From Pelagibius sp050043265 (GTDB lineage Bacteria > Pseudomonadota > Alphaproteobacteria > Kiloniellales > Kiloniellaceae), in contig JBHJIR010000053.1 in NCBI GenBank assembly GCA_050043265.1, positions 1 to 64,000 on the forward strand: a stretch of DNA of 64,000 nucleotides, read 5' to 3'. The position numbers were made by a program, and so were the translations under genes. This document shows positions 56,301-64,000 of this stretch, one piece after another. The first letter of the stretch is position 1. The number at the start of each line of letters is the position of its first letter. The notes beneath the pieces were generated by a model. The model made no database searches and was not told where the DNA came from. It saw only the letters and a list, made by a program, of their open reading frames with translations.

Positions 56301-57404
56301 ATGAAACGTCGTCAATTTATGAAGCGGGCAGCAACCGCTGCCGCGGCCACCACGGTTGCCGCCTCAAGCTTTCCGGCACCGGCGATCTCGCAGGGCCTGA
56401 TGCAATGGCGTATGCAAACAACCTGGCCTAAAAATTTCCCGGGCCTTGGCACCGGGGCCAACAAGCTGGCCGAATACATCGGCGCCGCGTCAGGCGGCAA
56501 GCTGACAGTCGAAGTCTATGGCGGCGGCGAGATCGTCCCCGCCTTCGAGACCATGGACGCCGTCGCCAGCGGCACCATCGAAATGGGCCACGGCGCCCCC
56601 TACTACTGGAAGGGCAAACTTGCCGCCACCCAGTACATCGCGGCGGTGCCTTTCGGACTCAATGCCCAGGAGCAGAACGCCTGGCTGCAGTTCGGCGGCG
56701 GCCAGGAGATTGCCGACAAGATCTACAAGCAACTGGGCTGCAAGTTCTTTGCCTCCGGCAACACCGGCGTTCAGGCCGGTGGGTGGTTCAACAAGGAAAT
56801 AAATTCCTTGGAAGACTACAAAGGCCTGAAGATGCGGATCACCGGACTGGGCGGCGAGGTCGTCAAAGCGGCCGGCGGCAACGTCGTCACCCTGCCGGGT
56901 GGCGAGATTCCGCCGGCCCTGCAGTCCGGCGCGATCGACGCCACCGAATGGGTCGGCCCCTACAACGACTTGGCCTTCGGCCTCTATAAGAGCGCCAAGT
57001 TCTACTACTACCCCGGTTGGCACGAGCCGGCGACGCTGCTCGACAACTTCATCAACATGAATGCCTGGGAAAGCCTCTCGGATGACCTGAAGGCGGTCGT
57101 GGCGGCTGCCAACGGCTACGTCAACGGATACGTCCTCAACGAGTTTGTGGCCAAGAACAACGGCGCCCTGAACACCCTGGTCAGCGAACACGGCGTTATT
57201 CTGAAGAAGTTCCCGGACGAGGTTCTGAACGCGCTTGGGGCCCTCTCCGGCAAGGTGATCGGGGATCTCGCCGCAGCCGATCCGCTGAGCCGTGAGGTCA
57301 TGGACTCCATCGCATCCTTCCGCAAGCAAGCCATCGCTTATGCCAAGGTATCGGAACAGGCGTTCTACAACGCCCGTGGCCTGCCTTTTAAGTGGGTCGA
57401 ATAG
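56301..57404 (+). CDS. TRAP substrate-binding protein, TakP-like
   Basis: A 367-residue periplasmic protein. A twin-arginine signal (MKRRQFMKRAATAAAATTVA) directs it to Tat export. The mature part has WRMQTTWPKNFPGLGTGANK, then LKMRITGLGGEVVKAAGGNV with the Arg that binds a carboxylate. EWVGPYNDLAFGLYKSAKFY and YYPGWHEPATLLDNFINMNA resemble the 2-keto acid binder TakP of Rhodobacter. Uptake of pyruvate or other keto acids is therefore likely. The two membrane subunits are on the opposite strand, convergent. Confidence 0.85.
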   Translation: MKRRQFMKRAATAAAATTVAASSFPAPAISQGLMQWRMQTTWPKNFPGLGTGANKLAEYIGAASGGKLTVEVYGGGEIVPAFETMDAVASGTIEMGHGAPYYWKGKLAATQYIAAVPFGLNAQEQNAWLQFGGGQEIADKIYKQLGCKFFASGNTGVQAGGWFNKEINSLEDYKGLKMRITGLGGEVVKAAGGNVVTLPGGEIPPALQSGAIDATEWVGPYNDLAFGLYKSAKFYYYPGWHEPATLLDNFINMNAWESLSDDLKAVVAAANGYVNGYVLNEFVAKNNGALNTLVSEHGVILKKFPDEVLNALGALSGKVIGDLAAADPLSREVMDSIASFRKQAIAYAKVSEQAFYNARGLPFKWVE

Positions 57405-57448
57405 GCCTAACGGAAACTCCCTGCGCGCCGGAGCGCAGGCACAAAAAA

Positions 57449-57480
57449 AGAGGCCGGCGGGTTACCCCGCCGGCCTTTCT
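57449..57480. terminator. Bidirectional terminator between the TRAP units
   Basis: AGGCCGGCGGG pairs with CCCGCCGGCC around GTTAC-type loop bases (57451-57476). AAAAAAAG precedes it and TTTCTTG follows. It sits between the plus-strand TakP-like gene and the minus-strand permease gene, so it can stop both. Confidence 0.8.
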
Positions 57481-57547
57481 TGTAGATATGAAACCTAACC
57501 TTTAACGCCGGGACGCAAGCCCGCCGACGGTTCCTGTTTGCTGTCGG

Positions 57548-59131
57548 TCAGTTGAACAGGAACTTCGGCAGGAAAGTGGCCATCGCCGGGAACGCGGCAA
57601 TCAAGACCAGGCCGACGATCTGGATCAAGACGAACGGCATGATGCCACGGTAAATATCCATCGTCGTGATCGACGGTGGCGCCACGCCGCGCAGATAGAA
57701 CAAGGCAAAGCCGAACGGCGGCGTCAGGAAAGACGTCTGCAGATTCACTGCGATCATCACGCCGAGCCAGATTGGATCGAGCCCCATGGCCAGAAGCACA
57801 GGTCCGACGATCGGAACCACTACGAAGACGATCTCGATAAAGTCGAGAAAGAAGCCCATCACGAACATCAGGGCCATGACCACGAGCATCGCACCGAAGG
57901 CGCCGCCCGGCATCGACTTCAACACATCTTCAACGATCTGGTCGCCGTGAAGCCCGCGGAACACCAGGGAAAACACCGACGCGCCGAGCAGGATCACAAA
58001 GACCATGGCGGAGATCTTGACCGTCGATTGGGTCACTTCGGTGAGAATACCGGCGCGATAGACGCGCCCCAATGAGACAGCGAGGCCGAAGACCATCGCC
58101 AGAATGCAGCCCCCCGCCACGATCGCCGCGACAAGGTCCTGTAACGGCACTTCATCACGCTGCATGCGAAGGTCGAACAGGGTGACCAGCGGCACCAACG
58201 CCACCATACACCCGGCAGCCACATAGACAGGCCACGCCTGCCGCTCCCCCTCCGCCACGGCCCGCCCTGCCAACAGGAAGGCGCCGACGCATCCGCTCGC
58301 CGCGGCTTCGGTCGGCGTCGCGACACCGAACAGGATCGATCCCAGGACCAAAACGATCAGGGTTGCCGGTGGCAACAGATCGCGCAAGGCGCGCAGAGCG
58401 AGCCCTTCGGTATCGCCGGCATCACGCTCGATGGCCGGGCAGGAATCGGGCTTCAACCAGGCCGTAAAGATGATCCACAGCATGTAGAGACCGACGAGCA
58501 TCATGCCGGGTAGAAAGGCGCCGGCGAAAAGATCGATGACAGAGACCGGCTCTGGGGCAAAGTTACCTAGCGCCAACTGCGCCTCTGTATTCGCGCCCTG
58601 CAAGATGTCGCCCAGCAGAACCAGGACGATGGACGGTGGAATAATCTGCCCCAACGTTCCGGCAGCGCAGATGGTGCCGCAGGCGATCTTGGGGTCGTAT
58701 CCGGCCTTCAGCATGGACGGCAAAGACAGCAAACCCATGGTGACGACGGTAGCGCCGACGATACCCGTCGACGCGGCCAGCAGCATTCCTACGAAGACGA
58801 CGGACAAACCAAGCCCGCCGCGCAGCTTGCCGAACATGAACCCCATGGTTTCAAGGAGCTGCTCGGCGATCTTGGAACGCTCAAGCATGACTCCCATGAA
58901 AACGAACAGCGGCACGGCAACGAAAAGCTCATTCGTCATGACGCCAAAATAGCGGCTGGCGAGCCCTCCCAGCAGGCGCAGGTCGAAGATGCCGAGGGCC
59001 ACTCCGATAAAGGCGAAAGCCAAAGCGACACCGCCGAGCGTGAAGGCCACCGGATAGCCCAGCAGCAGCACGACGCAGGCGGTCGCGAACATAACGAGGG
59101 ATAGGCCTTCCCCGAGGAGAGCGGAATCCAT
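57548..59131 (-). CDS. TRAP transporter large permease, long (TakP-associated) form
   Basis: A 527-residue DctM protein with about 14 hydrophobic segments, longer than the 442-residue form elsewhere in this window, as is usual with TakP-type systems. The signatures LLAASTGIVGATVVTMGLLS, then GTLGQIIPPSIVLVLLGDIL, and FLTPPFGFALFYLRGVAPPS are present. An inserted hydrophilic loop occurs near residues 225-250 (LKPDSCPAIERDAGDTEGL). It follows the small permease by 3 bases. Confidence 0.9.
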   Translation of the reverse strand: MDSALLGEGLSLVMFATACVVLLLGYPVAFTLGGVALAFAFIGVALGIFDLRLLGGLASRYFGVMTNELFVAVPLFVFMGVMLERSKIAEQLLETMGFMFGKLRGGLGLSVVFVGMLLAASTGIVGATVVTMGLLSLPSMLKAGYDPKIACGTICAAGTLGQIIPPSIVLVLLGDILQGANTEAQLALGNFAPEPVSVIDLFAGAFLPGMMLVGLYMLWIIFTAWLKPDSCPAIERDAGDTEGLALRALRDLLPPATLIVLVLGSILFGVATPTEAAASGCVGAFLLAGRAVAEGERQAWPVYVAAGCMVALVPLVTLFDLRMQRDEVPLQDLVAAIVAGGCILAMVFGLAVSLGRVYRAGILTEVTQSTVKISAMVFVILLGASVFSLVFRGLHGDQIVEDVLKSMPGGAFGAMLVVMALMFVMGFFLDFIEIVFVVVPIVGPVLLAMGLDPIWLGVMIAVNLQTSFLTPPFGFALFYLRGVAPPSITTMDIYRGIMPFVLIQIVGLVLIAAFPAMATFLPKFLFN

Positions 59132-59134
59132 GTC

Positions 59135-59680
59135 TTAAATCGGTCCCGTTTCTTCTTCTTCGGGCTGGAACTCCGGGTGTCCGACCAGAACCAGATAGCT
59201 CCTGGCGGCCAACGAGAGCCCCTGCAGGCCAATCAGGACGCAGAACATCACAATGACCGACTTCAACAGAAACAATGCCGGCAACCCGCCTGCTTCGCGG
59301 GACTCTTCCAAGCCCTGCCAGGATTTCAGCACGTAGTCGTGACTGACGAAGAGGACGATCCCTATGACCGGCAAAAGCAGCAGGAAGGTGCCGAACAGGT
59401 CGATAATCGCCTTATAGCGGGCACTGTTCGGCCGATAGAAAATGTCCACCCTGACATGCGCATTGTGCAGCAGCGTGTAGCCTGCCCCCAGCATGAAGAC
59501 GGTGCCATGGAGCCAGACATAGGATTCCTGAAGCCAGACCCAGCCGATGGCGTAGACATAGCGCAGGATCACGACCGCAAAAGTGATCAAGACCATCAGA
59601 AGCGTGAGCCAGGCGACTCCGCGCCCAATCCGCTCGTTCATGCGGTCGATCAGATTTACAAAGACGACGAGCCCGGTCAC
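59135..59680 (-). CDS. TRAP transporter small permease (DctQ)
   Basis: A 181-residue protein with four membrane segments. The core RYVYAIGWVWLQESYVWLHG, then TVFMLGAGYTLLHNAHVRVD, is the DctQ signature (YxLxxxxHVRVD). The end is hydrophilic (GHPEFQPEEEETGPI). It is 3 bases upstream of the long DctM gene and forms the membrane unit for the TakP-like binding protein encoded on the other strand. Confidence 0.88.
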   Translation of the reverse strand: MTGLVVFVNLIDRMNERIGRGVAWLTLLMVLITFAVVILRYVYAIGWVWLQESYVWLHGTVFMLGAGYTLLHNAHVRVDIFYRPNSARYKAIIDLFGTFLLLLPVIGIVLFVSHDYVLKSWQGLEESREAGGLPALFLLKSVIVMFCVLIGLQGLSLAARSYLVLVGHPEFQPEEEETGPI

Positions 59681-59930
59681 GTTGCAGTCACAGCCTCAAT
59701 GTCAAAGATCCATCTCGTCCGCAACCATGCCCTTCAGACGCGCGCCCCTAAATCCGGGAGCGCAAAATCAACTCACGAGGGATGAACCTGCCGACGACAA
59801 CCCACCAGTTCGTTGGGATCCATCGGCTCCCCGCCGATTTCCAGGGTCCCAGTGCGACGCTTTTCTGCGCTCATTATCGTCGCGCTTATAGGCTGTGGCG
59901 AGGCTGACGACAACGAAGAAATGCCGAAAA

Positions 59931-62165
59931 TCAACCGAATCTATTGGAGCTGGGGAAGCCGTGCGGGGGCAAACGACCGGCCTGCGCGCGCGTGCCGAGC
60001 CAGGCCCTGAGATCGGTTTCGGTACGGGTGCGTCCCGCGCCCGCCGCCCAGCTGAGCCCTTCTTTTCGGCTAAACGTCTTGGCATCAGACAAGCCGCCAT
60101 CCTTGTATTTCTGCAGGATAACGCCCCGGCCCCGGGTCATTTCAGGCATTTCGGAGAGCGGGAACAACAACAGCCGACGGTTGTCTCCCATGACCGCAAC
60201 ATGATCACCCACGACCGGACGACAGACCGCCGCCTCCACACCATCGCTCGGATTGATAACCTGTTTGCCATTCTTGGTCTGGGCGATCACCTCATCCTCG
60301 GGCACGACAAAGCCCCGCCCGTCTGAGGTCGCCACCAGCAGCTTCCGGCCAGGCTCATGGACGAATACCGATACGATATCCTGATCGTTGGGCAGCCCCA
60401 TCATCAGGCGCAACGGCTCGCCGAAACCACGTCCGCCGGGCAACTTATCCACCCCCAAGGTGTAGAAGCGGCCGTTGGTGGCAAAGACCAGCAGCTTATC
60501 GGTGGTCTGGGTATGAACGACGAAACGCTCCCGGTCACCTTCCTTGTACTTGGCATCGGAAACATCTTCCTGATGGCCTTTCAGGGTCCGGACCCAGCCT
60601 TTGGCCGAACAGAGGACGGTAACCGGCTCCCGCTCGACCACGGCCTCAAGCGGGATCACGACATCCGCCGGCGGCGCGCCAACTTCGGTCCGCCGCTTAC
60701 CCAACGGCGTCTTTGGCCCGAAGCGCGCCTTGATGTCCTTGACCTGATCGCCGATCACCGCCCAGCGGCGATCCTCGTCCTTCATCAGACGCTTGAGCTC
60801 TTTCTGCTCCTTCGACAGGGTCGAATGCTCTTCGCGGATGGTGATTTCCTCCAGCTTGCGCAGGGCGCGCAGCCGCATGTTGAGGATGGCCTCGGCCTGA
60901 ACGTCGGTCAGCTTCCAACGCTTCATCATCTTTGCCTTCGGATCATCCTCTTCTCGGATGATCCGGATCACCTCATCGAGATTGAGGTAGGCGATCAGGT
61001 AGCCCTCGAGCACCTCGAGACGGTGTTCGATCTTATCGAGCCGGTGCTGGGTCTGGCGCTTCAGAACCTCGTGGCGGTGGTCGAGGAAGGCGCGCAGCAC
61101 TTCGCGCAGGTTCATCACCCGCGGCGTGTTGTCCGCATCCAGCACGTTCATGTTGAGACCGACACGGACTTCCAGGTCGGTCTGGCGGAACAGCGATTCC
61201 ATAAGCACTTCAGGATCGACGTTCCGGCTCTTCGGTTCCAGAACCAGGCGGACGTCGTCGGTCGACTCGTCGCGAACATCGCCCAGCATGGCCAGCTTCT
61301 TGGCCAGCAGCAGTTCGGCGATCTTTTCGATCAGGCGCGACTTCGGAACCTGAAACGGGATCTCCGTCACCACGATCTGGAAACCGCCGCCCTTGATCTT
61401 TTCCGCCTCCCAGCGCGCACGCAGTCGGAAGGACCCTTTCCCGGTCTTATAGGCTTCGACGATATTGCCCCGGGATTCCACCAGGATACCGCCGGTTGGA
61501 AAATCCGGCCCTGGCATCAGGTCGGCAAGCTTTTCGATCGTCGCGTTGGGCGTCTTGACGACGTGCAGCAAGGCGTCGCAGATTTCGCCGACATTGTGCG
61601 GCGGGATCGAGGTCGCCATGCCCACGGCGATCCCCTGTGCGCCGTTGGCTAGCAGGTTGGGGAAGCCGCCCGGCAGTACAACCGGTTCTTCCGCTTCGCC
61701 GTCATAGGTCTGACGGAAATCGACGGCATCCTCATCGATACCATCCAGCAAGGCCCCGGCGCCCTCGGTCAGGCGCGCTTCGGTGTACCGCATCGCTGCG
61801 GCATTATCGCCGTCGATATTGCCGAAATTCCCCTGCCCGTCGATCAACGGAAAACGCAGGGAGAAATCTTGCGCCAGCCGCACCAGGGCATCGTAAATCG
61901 ACTGGTCGCCGTGGGGATGGAACTTACCGATCACATCACCGACGACGCGGGCAGACTTCTTGTAGCCCGACCCCGGATCGAGGCGCAGCTGCCGCATGGC
62001 GAAGAGCAGGCGCCGCTGCACCGGTTTCAGGCCGTCGCGCACGTCAGGCAGCGAGCGCGCCATGATGGTCGACAGGGCGTAAGAGAGATAGCGCTCCGAC
62101 AGGGCGTCGGCGAGCTTCACATCACGAATTTCACCAGCTGGCAAAGCGGCCATAGGAAACGTCAC
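59931..62165 (-). CDS. parC: DNA topoisomerase IV subunit A
   Basis: A 744-residue type II topoisomerase subunit that unlinks daughter chromosomes. The start of the breakage domain is YALSTIMARSLPDVRDGLKP, and the quinolone region is KFHPHGDQSIYDALVRLAQD. The catalytic Tyr is in NAAAMRYTEARL. The C-terminal beta-pinwheel follows from about residue 500. Length and the single-pinwheel end fit ParC rather than GyrA, and the GyrA box QRRGGKG is not seen. ParE is not in the window. Confidence 0.94.
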   Translation of the reverse strand: MTFPMAALPAGEIRDVKLADALSERYLSYALSTIMARSLPDVRDGLKPVQRRLLFAMRQLRLDPGSGYKKSARVVGDVIGKFHPHGDQSIYDALVRLAQDFSLRFPLIDGQGNFGNIDGDNAAAMRYTEARLTEGAGALLDGIDEDAVDFRQTYDGEAEEPVVLPGGFPNLLANGAQGIAVGMATSIPPHNVGEICDALLHVVKTPNATIEKLADLMPGPDFPTGGILVESRGNIVEAYKTGKGSFRLRARWEAEKIKGGGFQIVVTEIPFQVPKSRLIEKIAELLLAKKLAMLGDVRDESTDDVRLVLEPKSRNVDPEVLMESLFRQTDLEVRVGLNMNVLDADNTPRVMNLREVLRAFLDHRHEVLKRQTQHRLDKIEHRLEVLEGYLIAYLNLDEVIRIIREEDDPKAKMMKRWKLTDVQAEAILNMRLRALRKLEEITIREEHSTLSKEQKELKRLMKDEDRRWAVIGDQVKDIKARFGPKTPLGKRRTEVGAPPADVVIPLEAVVEREPVTVLCSAKGWVRTLKGHQEDVSDAKYKEGDRERFVVHTQTTDKLLVFATNGRFYTLGVDKLPGGRGFGEPLRLMMGLPNDQDIVSVFVHEPGRKLLVATSDGRGFVVPEDEVIAQTKNGKQVINPSDGVEAAVCRPVVGDHVAVMGDNRRLLLFPLSEMPEMTRGRGVILQKYKDGGLSDAKTFSRKEGLSWAAGAGRTRTETDLRAWLGTRAQAGRLPPHGFPSSNRFG

Positions 62166-62244
62166 GACTCCGGAAAAAAGCTACCAGATATAGTATCCAT
62201 CATCCCCGGGATGGCAACAGATTGCCAAGGAAATCCGGGGATCT

Positions 62245-63495
62245 TCAGAAACGATCGACCCTATAGGGGTTCATGTCGATCCCCGGATCGCGCCCCGCCA
62301 CGAGGGCGGCGACGAGGTCACCGGTGCGCGCCGCCAGGCTAAGCCCGATGTGGCCGTGGCCGAAGGCGAAGACCGCATTGCGATGCTGCGGCGACCGGCT
62401 GATCACCGGCACGGAGTCCGGCATCGAAGGCCGGTAGCCCATCCAGCGGCTCTCGTCGCGCCGGTCGAGACCCGGGAACCACCGGCTGGCATTCTGGTAC
62501 AATACCTCGGCCCGTTTCCAGTTGGGGGCCGCGTCGAGCCCCCCCAATTCTACCGTTCCGGCAATCCGCAGTCCCTGCTCCAGCGGTGTGCAGACGAACC
62601 CCCGCTCGGTCGAATAGACCGGGATACGGGGACTGACACCGGGATCCGGCAAAGTCAGGTGGTACCCCCGCTCGGTGTCCAGCGGTGGCCGGCTACCGAG
62701 CATTGCCGTCAGGGCCTTGGACCAGGCGCCGGCGGCAACCACGACGCCGCTGCAGGCGATGCTGCCGGCCTGGGTCATCACCGCGGTGACCCGACCGTCT
62801 CCCTGCTCAAAGCCGGTCACGGCCTGGCGGCGGATCTCTCCACCCAGCCGCACGAAAGAAGCCGCCAATTCCTGGACGAAGCGGAAGTTGTTCACCGTGT
62901 GCCCGACATCCGGATAGAAGACGCCATAGCGGAAAATCGGCGCCAGACTCGGCTCCAGTTGTCGCAGTTCCTCGGCTTCCAAAACGTCGAAGTTCACCCC
63001 GCGGCGGCGCTGCAGTTCCAGCTTGGACTGATAACTGCGAAATCCCGCTTCAGTCTCATAGACTGACAACCAGCCACTCCGGCGGATCATGCCCTGGATC
63101 CCGGCCGCTTCCAGCAGCGGGTCATAGGCGGCCAAGGCGCCCTTCAGCAGGTGGCGCAGGGAGATCGAAACCTCCTCCACGCGCTCCGGCGTGCTGGCCT
63201 TGACGAAATGAAGCAGCCAGGGCGCGATCCGGGGCAGGTAGGACCAGCGAATCGCCAAGGGTCCCAGCGGGTCGGCCAGCATACCCGGCACCTTGCGGGC
63301 GATACCCGGGGACTGCACCGGCACCACAGCTTCCTCAGTGACGATCGAGCCGTTGCCGAAGGACGTCCCCTCGCCCGGTTCGCCCCGGTCAACCAGGACC
63401 ACGCGGTGGCCTTCTCGCAACAGGTAAAGCGCGCAGCAGACACCGACGATGCCGGCTCCCACCACGACAACAGGATCTTTCTCGTTCATAGGCAT
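62245..63495 (-). CDS. DadA-like FAD-dependent D-amino acid dehydrogenase
   Basis: A 416-residue flavoprotein with the Rossmann start VVVVGAGIVGVCCALYLLRE. ERGYHLTLPDPGVSPRIPVY near residue 285 and the FAD-closing FAFGHGHIGLSLAARTGDLV near 375 mark the DadA/DAO group. D-amino acids, including hydroxyproline isomers, are possible substrates. The closing GRDPGIDMNPYRVDRF is a common end in this group. No racemase or epimerase gene lies beside it. Confidence 0.87.
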   Translation of the reverse strand: MPMNEKDPVVVVGAGIVGVCCALYLLREGHRVVLVDRGEPGEGTSFGNGSIVTEEAVVPVQSPGIARKVPGMLADPLGPLAIRWSYLPRIAPWLLHFVKASTPERVEEVSISLRHLLKGALAAYDPLLEAAGIQGMIRRSGWLSVYETEAGFRSYQSKLELQRRRGVNFDVLEAEELRQLEPSLAPIFRYGVFYPDVGHTVNNFRFVQELAASFVRLGGEIRRQAVTGFEQGDGRVTAVMTQAGSIACSGVVVAAGAWSKALTAMLGSRPPLDTERGYHLTLPDPGVSPRIPVYSTERGFVCTPLEQGLRIAGTVELGGLDAAPNWKRAEVLYQNASRWFPGLDRRDESRWMGYRPSMPDSVPVISRSPQHRNAVFAFGHGHIGLSLAARTGDLVAALVAGRDPGIDMNPYRVDRF

Positions 63496-63554
63496 TGGAA
63501 GATGGACCAGGAAGAAATTGCGTTCGGGAAGCGCCCGATGGATGCCGGAGAACC

Positions 63555-64000
63555 CTACACCGCCGCGAAACGCTGCTCCAGACGCTGTCGGGCGGCTGGT
63601 AGCGGTTTATCATGAGGATGGAAAAGGTGGCGCTCAAGGAAAAAGCCGGTGAGTGCCAGACCTTCAGCCACGGCACGCCGTCCCCCCTCCCCACGCCCGA
63701 CCAGGAACCCGGGCAGCGACAGCAGCTTTTCCTTGTAGGGCGCGCCGCCCGACAGGGAAACCGCCCGACCGGACCGCGGGCTGACATAAGCAAGCTGATC
63801 GTTGTCTCCGCCGGCGGCACAAGCCGACAGGTCCAGCCCGAATCCCAACTCGGCCAGAAAGGCCAGTTCCCAGCGCACATAGACCTCCGCCCAGTGCTCC
63901 CCCTCCAGGGCCTCCAGCAATACCAGAAGCCCCTCGAAGCACGCGGGATGCGGCTCACGCTCGGGCATCGCTCCCTCGCACACCGCGGCCGCCGCACTCA
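63555..64000 (-). CDS. recO: DNA repair protein RecO, C-terminal part (runs off the window)
   Basis: The minus-strand frame is open from the window edge to 63555 and gives about 148 residues. The segment SAAAAVCEGAMPEREPHPAC, then FEGLLVLLEALEGEHWAEVY, and VRWELAFLAELGFGLDLSAC match the C-terminal helical half of RecO, including the CAAGGDNDQLAYVSPRSGRA zinc-like region. RecO loads RecA with RecF and RecR. The N-terminal OB-fold and start codon lie beyond base 64000. Confidence 0.88.
   Translation of the reverse strand, partial: SAAAAVCEGAMPEREPHPACFEGLLVLLEALEGEHWAEVYVRWELAFLAELGFGLDLSACAAGGDNDQLAYVSPRSGRAVSLSGGAPYKEKLLSLPGFLVGRGEGGRRAVAEGLALTGFFLERHLFHPHDKPLPAARQRLEQRFAAV

Noticed and set aside
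59813..60010. Short plus-strand frame with a lipobox-like ALIGCGE
   Set aside because: It overlaps the 3' end of parC by 80 bases, has no clear ribosome binding site, and its end is arginine-rich mirror sequence. A small lipoprotein cannot be fully excluded.
60357..61652. A 431-codon plus-strand frame
   Set aside because: Antisense to parC; no domain seen.

Overview
The window is a GC-rich, gene-dense chromosomal segment of an alphaproteobacterium, probably in or near the Rhodospirillales/Kiloniellales. The support is the gene order DUF177-rpmF-plsX-fabH-ihfA-MerR, a CBP3-type cytochrome bc1 chaperone, a membrane H+-pyrophosphatase, an LdtR-like MarR regulator, RibB fused to a degenerate RibA domain, and SAM-II riboswitches. 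No insertion sequence, prophage, CRISPR array or rRNA operon was seen. The affiliation is an inference from gene content.

Layout. 0-7.4 kb: SPOR lipoprotein, YdcF protein, tRNA-Pro(GGG), MerR regulator, IHF-alpha, FabH, PlsX, L32, DUF177, the bc1 chaperone and, divergently, BamE. 7.4-19.3 kb, all minus strand: H+-pyrophosphatase (broken by a one-base deletion), an MFS carrier, FliL, then the run thiL-nusB-ribH-ribBX-ribE-ribD-nrdR-glyA-rpiB and a small conserved protein. 19.3-25.5 kb: glutaryl-CoA dehydrogenase, the MarR regulator, three valine-catabolism genes and a PAS protein. 25.5-30 kb: a 457-base leader with two SAM-II aptamers and a terminator ahead of metY, then an isochorismatase-fold protein, hemB and a peroxiredoxin gene with an in-frame stop.

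30-40 kb: two alpha/beta hydrolases, an ornithine/lysine decarboxylase and a malonate-utilisation locus. In the locus, a TRAP transporter and malonyl-CoA decarboxylase are divergent from a GntR regulator and malonyl-CoA synthetase across a TTGTATACAA palindrome. 40-50 kb: FtsH, a CDF transporter, a penicillin-acylase-family enzyme, threonine ammonia-lyase, and the reverse-transsulfuration pair CBS/cystathionine gamma-lyase. 50-64 kb: flavin reductase, MotA/MotB, an RDD protein, an ATP-grasp/alpha-E pair followed by a Bpt aminoacyl-tRNA-protein transferase, a TakP-like TRAP system split over two convergent units, ParC, a DadA-like oxidase and the 3' part of recO.

The most notable element is the metY leader. 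Two aptamers fit the SAM-II fold. The first is followed by an intrinsic terminator and has a candidate antiterminator pairing. The second lies between the terminator and the start codon, where a GGGGCCC segment could mask the ribosome binding site. This would give SAM two successive control points on homocysteine synthesis. Other items worth a check are the hppA frameshift, the peroxiredoxin nonsense codon, and key-residue losses in ThiL, the RibA-like domain and the isochorismatase-fold protein.
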